A stretch of DNA of 64,000 bases from Aurantiochytrium sp. KH105 (GCA_003116975.1 BGKB01000053.1:248001-312000); one strand, 5' to 3'. Counted from the stretch's first letter, positions 17,962 to 27,740 are shown. The notes: generated from the sequence alone by a model not told the origin. Numbers and translations: made by a program.

Positions 17962-20088
17962 TTACAATGGGTCAGAACCATTGCGCAAGGACTTGAGCAA
18001 TTGTGTTGGAGAGAAGCGCCTCATCATGGACTTCCTGACGACGATGCGGCCGAATACTCGAGTCCACTCGGCATCAAAAGACTCGTGATCTTGGCGGCAG
18101 TGACGCAAATCAAGACTCGCCATTCCAAGATCAACAAGTCTGACCGTTCCGTTTCCTTGGATAGTGACATTGCGCAGTCCCATGTCGCCATGAGTGATAC
18201 CAGCACCGTGCAGCCTATCCAGAAGTGCATGGACTCGCGAGTGCACGGTATTGAGCCCGACTGACCTCGCCGTTTGCTGCCCGACTTTCGATCCGAGAGA
18301 GTGCCCAGTATTGGACATCACAATCATGAAGTAAAAGCCCCCATCAATGGGAAACTCTCCACTGTAACGGACTACAGGGAGCACGCTGCCTTGCAGTGCG
18401 CGAGCTGCACCATCGTAGAGACGGGCTTCTTCCACTAACATGCCCATAAATTCGGTGGCCTGCTCATTGTTGAGATTGTAGCCGGTGTCGTACGAAGTCT
18501 CGTCGTCTAGATAGAGTGACGCCTTGGCGAAGCAGTCGTGGAAAGTTATACCTGCGATTTCGAGGGTGCTGTCCGAAAAGCCAACGCCGTATGCACCATG
18601 AAGTGGGACTACACTTCCTATGGATGTACAGACGGTCAACACAGCCAGCAAATCGTCCCTTTCGGAATTGTCACCGCCGCTGCCTGCCTGTCGGAATGTC
18701 GTTTGTGCCTGACTAGAGGATGCGATGCTGGATTCAAATTTGCTCGTGTCGGGTCTTCTGTTCGGTAATTGATCGGTGTTTTTATCGATCCTGTTTTGAA
18801 TCGCCTTGTTGTAGGAATCCGAGTCAAGTCCGGACGGGATCAAGGTCTCGTCCTTCATTACAAGATGAACGAATACGGTCATCGCCTGCAGGAGCGAAAT
18901 TGGCTGTTCGGCAAAGATATTGCCCATGGTGATGTTTCCAGGTCCCGCGTCCGATGCGTTCGCGTCTTGCGCCATGGTAGCTGTCCATGGCTCAAATCTC
19001 TCGGAATGGTGCAGCGTCGTCTGGCCGTTTTCGTCGATATCGAGCTTCAAAAAGTAGGTGGACTCCCAATTCGATAAGATGCCATAGCGACATCCAGTCA
19101 GCATCATGTAGCTGCACACTTGGGTCACTGGATGTCTCACGGATGTATACGTTTTTCTTCGAGAGCTACCGCTTCCCTCGCCAACTGGTTTCAGCTCACT
19201 CCTTTTGTATTCTTCGAACGTGGTTTTGCTTAAGGTCTTGTCCGTTTTGTATTCGATCATGCAAACCGGGAACGACTCCAAGTAAATTACGCCGTCCGGT
19301 TGGCGTGGTGTTTTTGAGACGAAGTCGAAGACCTTATAGTTACCACCGCTCTGATAACTGAGTTGGACGCTGTTCGGTTCGTTGGTTGTCCTCAAGATAT
19401 GCTTCGCAGCTTCGTACAGTTTCTTCATGATGTCCACGACGCACTGCTCGGAAGTACCTGGCTTGTAATCGCGGAGGTACACAATTGACTCGGGGAAAGA
19501 ACTACGTTTTTCTTGAAGGGCGACAAGCCTGCCGACAAATTCTTGCAGATCGCTGTGAGAATATGCACATTCATCGAAACTGGCAAACCCCCATGGAACA
19601 GCGATGTCGGGGCTGTAGAAATGTGGAATGCTCGTAGTACCCGTACTGCTCGCATTTATAAAAAACGGAGGGTCGTGTGCCATAAGGTTGCTCCATACAG
19701 ATACCACCGCCTCCTGTCTCGCTCGAAGTTCCGCGATTTCTTGAGCAAGCGCCTGTCTTCCAGCAAGGGCATCATCCAATTCCCTCTTGAAGTCCATCTC
19801 GCGCGTCTCGGATTTGCGCTTCAAGCCGCGCACTTCTTCGCGGAGTCTAGCTTCAGAAGCTTCCCGTTCTTCGCGCTCCCTTATTCGTCCCGCCTCAGCA
19901 TCCAGGTAATCGGCTAAATGATCTGGGATCCATGATGTGTCTCCATCGCTCCTCCTAACAAGCGACTCCAGTTCATCGGACGCTTCTGTGATGAGATGAT
20001 GATCCGAGGGATTCTTTTTCCATTTCTTGATTTGTGCAAAAGTGACATTTTGCACGAAGGTATCTTGCTCATCCTCCAAATCGAGCAT
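17962..20088 (-). CDS. PD-(D/E)xK nuclease-like domain fused to HGD-type kinase (CR-effector-like)
   Basis: 708 residues from the ATG at 20088; the frame opens upstream only to a TTG. Residues about 62-130 form a charged coiled coil. A restriction-endonuclease-fold signature follows: P264-D265, then E279-x-K281 in a hydrophobic strand (VCMIEYK), and a helix with Q323, the usual PD-(D/E)xK order. The C-terminal part is a small kinase: alpha-C glutamate in EEARLYDG (553/554) followed by LQG..LP, catalytic loop HGDMGLRN (633-640) and metal-binding DLG (653-655), the pattern of FunK1/RIO-like minimal kinases. Nuclease-plus-kinase proteins occur among Crinkler-type (CR) effectors described in many protists and fungi. 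Activity and target are unknown. The N-terminus shows no obvious secretion signal. Confidence 0.6.
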   Translation of the reverse strand: MLDLEDEQDTFVQNVTFAQIKKWKKNPSDHHLITEASDELESLVRRSDGDTSWIPDHLADYLDAEAGRIREREEREASEARLREEVRGLKRKSETREMDFKRELDDALAGRQALAQEIAELRARQEAVVSVWSNLMAHDPPFFINASSTGTTSIPHFYSPDIAVPWGFASFDECAYSHSDLQEFVGRLVALQEKRSSFPESIVYLRDYKPGTSEQCVVDIMKKLYEAAKHILRTTNEPNSVQLSYQSGGNYKVFDFVSKTPRQPDGVIYLESFPVCMIEYKTDKTLSKTTFEEYKRSELKPVGEGSGSSRRKTYTSVRHPVTQVCSYMMLTGCRYGILSNWESTYFLKLDIDENGQTTLHHSERFEPWTATMAQDANASDAGPGNITMGNIFAEQPISLLQAMTVFVHLVMKDETLIPSGLDSDSYNKAIQNRIDKNTDQLPNRRPDTSKFESSIASSSQAQTTFRQAGSGGDNSERDDLLAVLTVCTSIGSVVPLHGAYGVGFSDSTLEIAGITFHDCFAKASLYLDDETSYDTGYNLNNEQATEFMGMLVEEARLYDGAARALQGSVLPVVRYSGEFPIDGGFYFMIVMSNTGHSLGSKVGQQTARSVGLNTVHSRVHALLDRLHGAGITHGDMGLRNVTIQGNGTVRLVDLGMASLDLRHCRQDHESFDAEWTRVFGRIVVRKSMMRRFSPTQLLKSLRNGSDPL

Positions 20089-20681
20089 AGTATCGCGTCG
20101 TGGTAGTGCGGCTGCAGCCGCGCGCCCGTCCCCGCACAACGCTTGGTTCGCTGTAGCACCACTCCTCCCGCCCGGTGCGTTGTCACTTGCGCACCGACAC
20201 GCTTTCCCTCGCTCGCTCGGATTCTGCTGACCTGCCCGGTTTTTGCTCGACGCTGGGCTTGAAAGCTGCCTATGCGTGGTTAGGTTTGGTTCTTCCTACA
20301 AGGTTGGGTTTAGGTCACACTGTGTGCGCGCTACTCATTCCGGCCGGCATCACGGTGACACGATTTTCTGCGGCTTCACGAGATCATAGTACGCTGTCTA
20401 ATGTGTTTGTAAAAAACGGACTTTGGCATCCGCTGCTTATCCCGGCACCATACGCACTGTATTGGCAGAATGCATGCAAAGTCGCTTATCCCGGCACCAT
20501 TACAAAGTATACATTAGTATTCTTGTGTTCTCAACGGCCAAATACGTGCGCGCGATTCGCGCTGTCCGAGACAAAGACCAAAATGGCGGTGCAAGCGACA
20601 GCAGCGGCGGCGGCGGCGCACAAGCGGGCCGCAGGCGCAGCTTGTCGCGGGCAATAAGTAGCTACTTTTCGACCTGGAAGA
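20089..20681. other. Divergent spacer, nuclease-kinase / membrane gene 1
   Basis: 593 bp. It has GGTTAGG/TTTAGG-like motifs around 20278-20312 and a 17-bp direct repeat (GCTTATCCCGGCACCAT, at 20435-20451 and 20484-20500). No gene supported; likely both promoters. Confidence 0.45.
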
Positions 20682-22439
20682 ATGAGTCAGGATCGCAAGG
20701 ACCTCCTAGCACGTGGTGACACCCTCGCTGATGCACCGTATCATGGACCCCCTGCAAGTGTTCTGTTTCCTACTCAACGACCGATTGAAATAGACAAGGC
20801 TCATACGCTGAGTACGCTGCTCGGCATCTCAGCACAGCACCTACGATCCCTTCTGAAATCAAAGCCTGGGCTTCTCTGCATCGCCTTGCTCTTTGTGCTA
20901 TTTTGTTCCAGCGGAAGCATCTTTCTTCTCTCGCTCCTAGATCTGGTGAGACCGGGCTTGGCATGGATGGGAGCGCTAACACTGTTCACTAGCCTCAACG
21001 CCTCTTTGCTTATGAACCTCAAGATTGCGAAACTCTGCTTCAGGCACTTCGACACTCTCTTCTTGGCTGCGAACGAGCTGATTTGGATGATGAGTTTCGC
21101 TACCGGTTTCGAAAGCTCCGGCATTCGCATTGGTTCGAGCATCATCCTCAATTTTATGCTGTATTTATGCTGGGATGCCTTCTCGGCGAGATTTCGCGCC
21201 CTATGGACACTTCCGGCCATGGCGCCGGCAGTTATCGTCATGGCGAACCTCAGTGCGGCCTGCTTCATGGGCTGGATCCCTCTCAACCGCAGATTTGTGA
21301 ATCTTGCTGGTGTCAATGTAGATCTTGGAGCGCGCATTGCCATGTTTGGCGCCACAACAGTCCTGTACGGATGCAAAGGGCTTCATCGCTGGCAGCACGC
21401 GCGTCCTGGCGAATTCTATACGATGCGCTCTCCTGTCGTACGCATATCCGTACCAGCACACCTCCTCGAGAACTATGCAAACGTCACAAAAGAAATTCAT
21501 GCGATTTCGATGCAGAGACGACCTCTTGTATCGACTGCAGATTCCGTGACAGTGGCGATCAGTTTGAGCCCTCCGATTCCGGTGAAGGTTGGTTGTACCG
21601 TGGCATGGTCCGTATTCGGGCCTCGGGGCATTCGCATGGTGTCGTACATGACAAAACGCAAGGCCTGGCTTCTGGTCATATTTTCGCTCACTTGCTCCCA
21701 CATTCTCATCTTTTTCACCATGCTTTGGGATACAGGGGGGCACAATGTACATGACCTGTGGCGTGTTTGCGTCATCACCTCGTTGGCGCCCTTTCTCTTT
21801 TGGAGTTTGTGGCTCAACACAAGCATCTTGGGCCTGGTCGTGCGGACATTTGACTTTTCTTTCCTGACAGCGAGTATCTTCTTGTCCAACGTCGCGCTCA
21901 CGCTCGGCCTCGAGGACCAAGGTGTCGCTGCCGCGCTGTGGTGTTATTCGACCATCTTTTGGTTTCCCTGCCTCGGCGATTGCCTGCATAAACGGCTCAT
22001 GCCGCGTCTTTTACGGACCTTGATGGCTTCTCTCGCGATTGTTAATGTTGCGCTGTTGACCGCACGGATTGCTCTTGGAAGTTTTCCAGGATTCACGGAT
22101 CGTTCATTCTGCTTCCAGAGCGCGAATTCTTCGTCGGATGCAGCACGAGGAGCGGGCTGTCTCTCGCTCGCTCAGGTCATCATCGGTGCGGCATTGAACA
22201 TTATGGTGTTTTTGTGCAAGTTTGCTGTCGATGCGCGGCGGTCTCAGCATCTGCGATCGCTTTCAGCGCCTTTACAGACTGCTGTTTTGCCCCGTTCACT
22301 CTTGGCGCAGTACACACGCATCGTAGATACTATATTAATGTGCGGCGAGGATATTGCAATGGAACGACATACAACGCGCCGAGCACTCGTCCTTTTCCAA
22401 CGCTCCCGTAAGGTGTCTTCCGTCTCCATGTGCACATGA
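20682..22439 (+). CDS. Polytopic membrane protein, family member 1
   Basis: 585 residues from an ATG at 20682, with about ten to twelve hydrophobic spans. It is a divergent relative of the two genes at 25320 and 27741. All three share two equivalent halves. In each half, two spans lead to a (M/L)N...L...F(D/E)..FL motif, then more spans, then a W/GD..AF-type motif, then a cytosolic stretch with a V-P-x-x-L-x-x-Y element (SVPAHLLENY in the first half, VLPRSLLAQY in the second). No transporter or enzyme signature was recognised. The last ~85 codons and 30 bp of 3' UTR are copied at 24134-24419. The tail is rich in Arg and Ser. Confidence 0.7.
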   Translation: MSQDRKDLLARGDTLADAPYHGPPASVLFPTQRPIEIDKAHTLSTLLGISAQHLRSLLKSKPGLLCIALLFVLFCSSGSIFLLSLLDLVRPGLAWMGALTLFTSLNASLLMNLKIAKLCFRHFDTLFLAANELIWMMSFATGFESSGIRIGSSIILNFMLYLCWDAFSARFRALWTLPAMAPAVIVMANLSAACFMGWIPLNRRFVNLAGVNVDLGARIAMFGATTVLYGCKGLHRWQHARPGEFYTMRSPVVRISVPAHLLENYANVTKEIHAISMQRRPLVSTADSVTVAISLSPPIPVKVGCTVAWSVFGPRGIRMVSYMTKRKAWLLVIFSLTCSHILIFFTMLWDTGGHNVHDLWRVCVITSLAPFLFWSLWLNTSILGLVVRTFDFSFLTASIFLSNVALTLGLEDQGVAAALWCYSTIFWFPCLGDCLHKRLMPRLLRTLMASLAIVNVALLTARIALGSFPGFTDRSFCFQSANSSSDAARGAGCLSLAQVIIGAALNIMVFLCKFAVDARRSQHLRSLSAPLQTAVLPRSLLAQYTRIVDTILMCGEDIAMERHTTRRALVLFQRSRKVSSVSMCT

Positions 22440-22469
22440 TTTGGGTTGCTTCGTCGTTTTGCTCTCTTC
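22184..22469 (+). repeat. 286-bp direct repeat, copy 1
   Basis: Matches 24134-24419 with about six substitutions in 286 bp and no gaps. This copy is the 3' end of the intact membrane gene 1 plus the first 30 bp of 3' flank. Confidence 0.95.
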
Positions 22470-23226
22470 ACTATTGACGCAAAGTCTGTCTGCGAGAGAG
22501 AACAACAAAGATGATTCGTGTAACATAAAAGAAATCTCCCCTCCGCGCGTAGCGCGATGAGGAGGAAGAAGCTGGAGTCTCTCGCTGCCACTCGGAGACT
22601 GTACTTTTTTACCTAGCCAGGTTGCAAGGGAGTAGAACGGTTCTCGTCAAGGCGACAATATTCAGTAATGCGCTCGGTCTTCGTCAAGGCGGCATTACGC
22701 ACTGAAGGAACGATACGCTGGACCTCGTTAAGGCGGCATCATCTCAGTGGGTGTGACGTTGTGTCACACGCTACTCGCGTTGCGATGCGCGTAGCGATTC
22801 GCATTACGGTGTGCGTTGCGGTGCGCGTTGCGGTCCGCTCGCTGGGTGTGCGCGTTTCGGTGCGCGTTGCGGTACCGAACGTTGGGATGCTACAGCAGCT
22901 TACCACCTGCTGATGGCTAGAGTAGGAGCAAGCTTGACAGACCCGAAAATCCGCACTTGCGTTCCGCAGATCACGGCAAGGACGCCCGGCTTCGGCCAGG
23001 AGAGCGCGAATCTGGTCTCTTCGAGCCACGAAACTTCGAAGACGAAAAGATATCGCGAGTGCGGGCCGCGCGGCGCGGTGGCGAGTTGCGTGCAATCCCG
23101 CATCCCTCCCTTCCTCCCTCCCTCGCTCGCGCGCTCTCTCTGTTCGCGTGGAGGCATAGCGCTGTGCTGCGCCAGCAAGCAAGCAAGCAAGCAAGCAAGC
23201 AAACCCTGTTTCCTCGGACAGTCACG
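22440..23226. other. Repeat-rich spacer before the small kinase gene
   Basis: 787 bp. About 22640-22755 has three degenerate copies of a TCGTCAAGGCGGCAT-like unit spaced roughly 36-45 bp apart. A hairpin GTGTGAC-gttgt-GTCACAC lies at 22751-22769. About 22775-22875 has degenerate GTGCGCGTTGCG repeats, and about 23171-23202 an (AAGC)n microsatellite. No gene is supported. Confidence 0.6.
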
Positions 23227-24018
23227 ATGTCGCAGCGGGAATCGAGGTCGTCGAAGCGGGAATCGAGGTCGTCGAAGCGGCGGTCGGGGTCGCAGCGGCG
23301 GACAGGGCCGCGGTCGAGGGTGCAGCCACGATTGAGAGGCGATAGCTCGGTCGCCTCGGGGGGTGCAAGTGCGTGGGTGAAAAGCCTTCACGATGAGTAT
23401 CAAACGAGGCAGCCCGGTGCGTCTTCGAAGAAGCACGCGCCTGACTTCCAGACCAAATGGGACACCGACACCGGTATCCCGTTGAGTGCTTCTGAGTTTG
23501 GAAGCATCCTTCCACTGCCTTGGTCGGCGGACTACACGGTCGTGTCGGAGTCGGCACGTTTTTCGGTGAAGCGTCTTCGGCTTCCGAACGGCGTCTGCAT
23601 CATTATCAAAACGCTCGTTGTTCGCGATTCCGAAGCGCCGCGCACAGACACTTTATGCCGTGAGACTGAAGCGTACACTGCGTTGGAGGCTCTTCAAGGC
23701 GTTGCTATCGTGCCCCTTGTGTACGGAGGTTTCGTCGGGCCCAAGTCGAACTGCTGGCAAGTCGTCGCCACGGTGGATCTCGGGACCAATTTGGAGTGCG
23801 TCGCGAAAAGTCGTCGAGAGTCTCTCAAAGAACCTGCGCGTTGGTCGCTCCAGCAGTTACACGCACGCGGATTCTTACACGGGGATGTTGCGCTGAGAAA
23901 CTTCGTTGTCCCGGACGGCTCGGAGCGCGTGTTCCTTATTGATCTCGAGTCGTCGCGAGCATGCGCTCAGCGCGAAGAACTTGACGCAGAAATGGCTCAT
24001 TTTGACAGTCTCTTCTGA
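23227..24018 (+). CDS. Small HGD-type protein kinase-like protein
   Basis: 263 residues from the ATG at 23227; the frame continues upstream to 22957 but through repeat-like sequence. The N-terminus has three ESRSSKR/RRSGSQR-type basic repeats, partly from a duplicated 21-bp DNA unit. The kinase features are beta-3 lysine K128 (IIIK), alpha-C glutamate E146 (RETEAY) followed by LQG..IVP, catalytic loop HGDVALRN (218-225) and IDLE (D239). The protein stops about 24 residues after that aspartate, so the C-lobe is minimal. It resembles the C-terminal domain of the nuclease-kinase protein at 17962-20088 (shared HGD..LRN and E.Y..L..LQG spacing), though too diverged to be a recent copy. It sits inside the 286-bp direct repeat pair. 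Role unknown; a CR-type effector or stand-alone regulator is possible. Confidence 0.65.
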   Translation: MSQRESRSSKRESRSSKRRSGSQRRTGPRSRVQPRLRGDSSVASGGASAWVKSLHDEYQTRQPGASSKKHAPDFQTKWDTDTGIPLSASEFGSILPLPWSADYTVVSESARFSVKRLRLPNGVCIIIKTLVVRDSEAPRTDTLCRETEAYTALEALQGVAIVPLVYGGFVGPKSNCWQVVATVDLGTNLECVAKSRRESLKEPARWSLQQLHARGFLHGDVALRNFVVPDGSERVFLIDLESSRACAQREELDAEMAHFDSLF

Positions 24019-24133
24019 AAAGTCGAGATCGTCCATTTCTTTTTCTTAGACTCAAGCTGTGAATTCGCATCTACAACCCCATTCATCTCTTTCCCTTTCT
24101 TTTTCTCTCCTTGCTTTCGCGTCTCGCTCTCAA

Positions 24134-24389
24134 CGGTGCGGCATTGAACATTATGGTGTTTTTGTGCAAGTTTGCTGTCGATGCGCGGCGGTCTCAGCAT
24201 CTGCGATCGCTTTCAGCGCCTTTACAGACTGCTGTTTTGCCCCGTTCACTCTTGGCGCAGTACACTCGCATCGTAGGTACTATATTAATGTGCGGCGAGG
24301 ACATTGCAATGGAACGACATACGACGCGCCGAGCACTCGACCTTTTCCAACGCTCCCGCAAGGTGTCTTCCGTCTCCATGTGCACATGA
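24134..24389 (+). pseudogene. 3' fragment of membrane gene 1 (duplicate)
   Basis: Copies codons from about residue 502 to the stop codon of the 20682-22439 gene, in frame and without internal stops, with an ATG at 24111 joined to unrelated upstream sequence. One predicted hydrophobic span at most remains, so a function is unlikely. The high identity to the parent points to a recent event. Confidence 0.85.
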
Positions 24390-24419
24390 TTTGGGTTGCT
24401 TCGTCGTTTTGCTCTCTTC
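24134..24419 (+). repeat. 286-bp direct repeat, copy 2
   Basis: Second copy, offset 1950 bp from copy 1. Sequence outside the repeat differs on both sides. The ends lack TG...CA, so this is not an LTR pair. Confidence 0.95.
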
Positions 24420-25319
24420 TTTGGGTTTTGTTTTTCAATTTTGAAGACCGGTGACACTACCTCGATAAGTCTCAAATGCTGAAGAAAGCGCTGCTTGCCC
24501 AAAACACGCTGGATCAGTTGGCAGTTGGTACTACTATGAGCCAGGGAGTCCGGCGGCAACGCAAACTCTGGTCTCCCGCCAACTTACAGTTAACAACATC
24601 TTTTTATAAAGTTCAAGTTATACGATTTCTCAAGTATAACGGCTCGGACTGACCGTGATCGCCGGCCCCCCTTTCGACCGGGCAGTAAATGTCCGTTTTG
24701 GGTAAAAGTTCCTTGCAACTGAACGGACACTGTGCAGCTAGCGCTGCCGCGGTACTGCACTGTGCGAAGGCACGTCACTGCCAGCCTAGCAAAGTATACA
24801 TGCACGTAGCATGAGCCTCTGACTGTAAGCGGATTGCCATGGAACGGACAAATAGTCCTATGCTCTCGACCTTGAACAAGGTGACCGATTCTTACACTTT
24901 ACACGGCGAGGGGAGGCTCTTGCAGCTCGCGGAAAATTTAAAAACCGTTGCGAGACAGTCATCACATCACCCTCTGCTCAGCTGCTTCGGAGAGATTTGT
25001 TGGAAGGTGTCCGGTCAAGCCCTGCAATTAGGAGGTCAGGAGCGCGGGCGGTCTGTTTTATGCAAAAGTATTAGAAGGTGCTACGGGGTTTAAGCTAGAT
25101 CTTGACCTGAGCCTTCGGCACGGAGTCGAGTCATTCTGCGCACGAATCAAAGTGAGATCGTATCACCCAAGTCAGGCGGGAAAGTGTAGCAGGGAGTATA
25201 ATGAAGCAAGGGGAATACTTTGGCAAGTAAATACAAACCTCTGGCAGTGACGAAACGCCACGAAGCGTGCACAGCACAACTTACTTCATGCGCTCTCCTT
25301 ACACCGGCCGAGGCTGAGA
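24420..25319. other. Intergenic, nothing recognised
   Basis: 900 bp, lower in GC than most of the window, with short ORFs only on both strands. I see no gene, tRNA or transposon feature. The last part presumably holds the promoter of membrane gene 2. Confidence 0.5.
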
Positions 25320-27233
25320 ATGCTGCCTCCAGACAAGAGCGACGCAGTGGCATGGGCGACGTACACAAGCAGACAGCAGAGCTTGCGATCGCTCCAGAGC
25401 ACGCAGAGCCTGCCAAAGCTACGAACGCTGAGCGAAGCCGAAAAGACTGACCTTGTGCGTATCATTGTGCCGTCGCTCACGCCTTTCACACTCCATGCCA
25501 AGCAGTCGATCGGCTATATTCTTGGAATCCGAAAAGAAAAGCATGCTCACGTATCAAGTGTCTGGCGAAAGCTATCCAAGAGAGGCCGAACAATCGCTTA
25601 CCTGCTCACGGCCTCGTTGCTCTTCTTTCCTCAGATCGTCTTTACACTTTCATTGGATGAAAGCCACGGATTTGCTTGGGTTGGCATTACGGCGCTTGCG
25701 CCCGTGGCATATCTCGCTCTCTTTATGAATGTGCGCGTACTCGGGCTCACATTCTCGCAATTCGAAGCCCGCTTTCTTGGGATCAATGCGCTCGCGTGGA
25801 CAGTATTACTTTATTATGGCGTGCATGATACCTCGGTACGTGTCGGAGCATTGTCCATGCTCGCTGACGCGCTGCTTCTCATGTTCTGGGACGCGCTGCC
25901 TCAGTTCTTTCGACACGAACGTACGCTCTCGCTGGTACTCCCGATCTCGGCAATGTTCATTTGGCAAAGTTTTGTGGCATTTTTCCATGGCATTCGACTC
26001 GATGAAACCTCGCTCCGCTTCGTAGGGATAGACTTCCGAATACCTGCCCGTCTCAGCGCGTTTGCGGCGACAACAGGTATCTATGGTCTTGGGCATGTCG
26101 AGCGATGGTTGTCCACGAAGAATGACGATTTCAGCACAATTCGCGTTCCCGCAAAGTCGATCAAAATCCCTGAACAAGCGCTGGAGGAACTGAGCCATTG
26201 TCTTCACGAGGTGAGATTGAGGGCTCGTAAACGCTCCGGAAGTTTGTTTTCTCGCAAGTTGAGACGCGGCTCTCAGACCGCTCCGGTCACACCTGGCTCA
26301 GTTCTGCAAAAAGCTTATTCAAACGATTTAATTCGTGCTGCGTCCAGCGCTTCTTCCTCAGAGGGAAGTCGCGGCGCAGAGTCTAGCCCATTTACGGTCC
26401 TCGCCGCGCGTGCGCCTTTGCAGATCAGCACAAGTGATACGATCGTAGCATACTGGTTTGGACCTCGTATTGGAGACGCCGTATTCGAGTGGAACAAGAG
26501 GCTGGGTTACTTTTTCTTCCTCATCTTTCAAGTGGGTCATATTCTAGTGCTTTGGTGCATGCAACCAGGCGGCGCTTGGGCCTGGTGGCTTTTGTACGTG
26601 ATGACGGGGCTCCCGACGCTCGCGTGGCTTTGCATTATGAATCGATTCGTGCTTCGGATGGTGGTGAAATCTTTTGAGTTCAAATTCATGTTGCTCAACA
26701 TTGCAGGATTTTGCGTGACCGTCGCGATGGCCATGCAAGACAAGCGAGCAGCTGCCGCAATGGTGGCTTACCTTTTGTCAACAGGACTAGGATCGGTGAT
26801 GGACGCTTTCCCACGAGCAATGCTAACGTTCAAGGTGCGAATTATGCTCGGTATCCCCAACCTTGCGACGCTCTCTATCCTGGTTTACCAGATTTCCGCA
26901 GGAATTCTACATCCCTTTAAAAGCCAACAAGCATGCCTCACAAAAGGTGCTTGTATCACACAGGCAGATCTTGCAAGTGGCTTTGGGATCAATATGATTG
27001 CGTTTCTTTTTCGGGTTGGATTTATCTTGCTGCGATCGCCAAGCTCATTCGGTTCAGTTTCGATGGAAGTGAGCATTCTTCGTGTTCCTGAAGGGCTCAT
27101 GACACACTATCTTGCGCTACATCATCGCTATTTGGAGCCAGATAAGGTGAGCTCATCTGTCTGCGAAGCTGATCCAAGCGAAGTAAAGGTCACAGATGCG
27201 ACATCTGCACCATGTGTTGTTTCATCGTCCTGA
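25320..27233 (+). CDS. Polytopic membrane protein, family member 2
   Basis: 637 residues from an ATG at 25320. It is a close tandem paralogue of the gene at 27741, aligning over nearly the whole length from the start (LPPDKSDAVAW versus SVPDKINATTW). About twelve hydrophobic spans fall in two halves of similar order. MNVRVLGLTFSQFEARFLGIN in the first half corresponds to MNRFVLRMVVKSFEFKFMLLN in the second, and FWDALPQFF corresponds to VMDAFPRAM. Each half ends in a V-P-containing cytosolic element (VPAKSIKIPEQALEEL; LRVPEGLMTHYLALH). A soluble Ser/Arg-rich linker of about 80 residues separates the halves. No known transporter signature was recognised. It is more distant from member 1. Confidence 0.75.
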   Translation: MLPPDKSDAVAWATYTSRQQSLRSLQSTQSLPKLRTLSEAEKTDLVRIIVPSLTPFTLHAKQSIGYILGIRKEKHAHVSSVWRKLSKRGRTIAYLLTASLLFFPQIVFTLSLDESHGFAWVGITALAPVAYLALFMNVRVLGLTFSQFEARFLGINALAWTVLLYYGVHDTSVRVGALSMLADALLLMFWDALPQFFRHERTLSLVLPISAMFIWQSFVAFFHGIRLDETSLRFVGIDFRIPARLSAFAATTGIYGLGHVERWLSTKNDDFSTIRVPAKSIKIPEQALEELSHCLHEVRLRARKRSGSLFSRKLRRGSQTAPVTPGSVLQKAYSNDLIRAASSASSSEGSRGAESSPFTVLAARAPLQISTSDTIVAYWFGPRIGDAVFEWNKRLGYFFFLIFQVGHILVLWCMQPGGAWAWWLLYVMTGLPTLAWLCIMNRFVLRMVVKSFEFKFMLLNIAGFCVTVAMAMQDKRAAAAMVAYLLSTGLGSVMDAFPRAMLTFKVRIMLGIPNLATLSILVYQISAGILHPFKSQQACLTKGACITQADLASGFGINMIAFLFRVGFILLRSPSSFGSVSMEVSILRVPEGLMTHYLALHHRYLEPDKVSSSVCEADPSEVKVTDATSAPCVVSSS

Positions 27234-27740
27234 CATAGGCCTAATATTTGAATTTCTTTTGATTTTTAACCTGCTGCTGTGTATTTCGGTTGATTGAGTT
27301 GTTTTCCGGGCAAGTCGGGCCATCTCCCCTCTCCCGCCATCTCCCCTCCCCTCCTCATTAAACCAACCCCCTGTTTCCCCTCCTCGCGGAGAGGGGGGTT
27401 TAAGCTGTGGCAAAGTAAATGTTTACTTGGAATTACACAGTACGGTGTGGCGCAGCTCCGCTCCTGAGTGCTTCAACGGATTTTTCCTCAGCTTCGTCTC
27501 GTTTTTCAATTCTTTCTGACGGCTACTCTGCTACGTCCACTTCCCCTCAAAGGTTGTACTACGTGAACAACGGAAGGTGTTCAGGCAGAGTCTCCAACTA
27601 CGTGCCTTCGTTGATTACGGCACGGCGCGGCTCGGCACAGCACGGCGCGGCGCGGCGCGGCGCGGCGGCACGGTGCAACGCAGCGCGACACGCGCTGGGC
27701 TTTGGTACATGCGCGCTCGCTGCGTTAACCGCGCCCAAAC
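27234..27740. other. Spacer between tandem membrane paralogues
   Basis: 507 bp. It has an imperfect hairpin (arms 27358-27372 and 27392-27403, TTAAACC(AA)CCCCCT / AGGGGGGTTTAA) and a GGCGCGGC-rich microsatellite near 27630-27672. No gene supported. Confidence 0.5.

Noticed and set aside
20423-20719. 98-codon plus-strand frame upstream of membrane gene 1
   Set aside because: Overlaps the membrane gene start in another frame; Gly/Ser/Arg-rich with no motif; likely leader.
22184-24419. LTR retrotransposon or composite transposon made by the 286-bp direct repeats
   Set aside because: Copy 1 is ordinary coding sequence of a membrane gene; the repeats lack TG..CA ends, there is no primer-binding site, reverse transcriptase or transposase between them, and no obvious target-site duplication.
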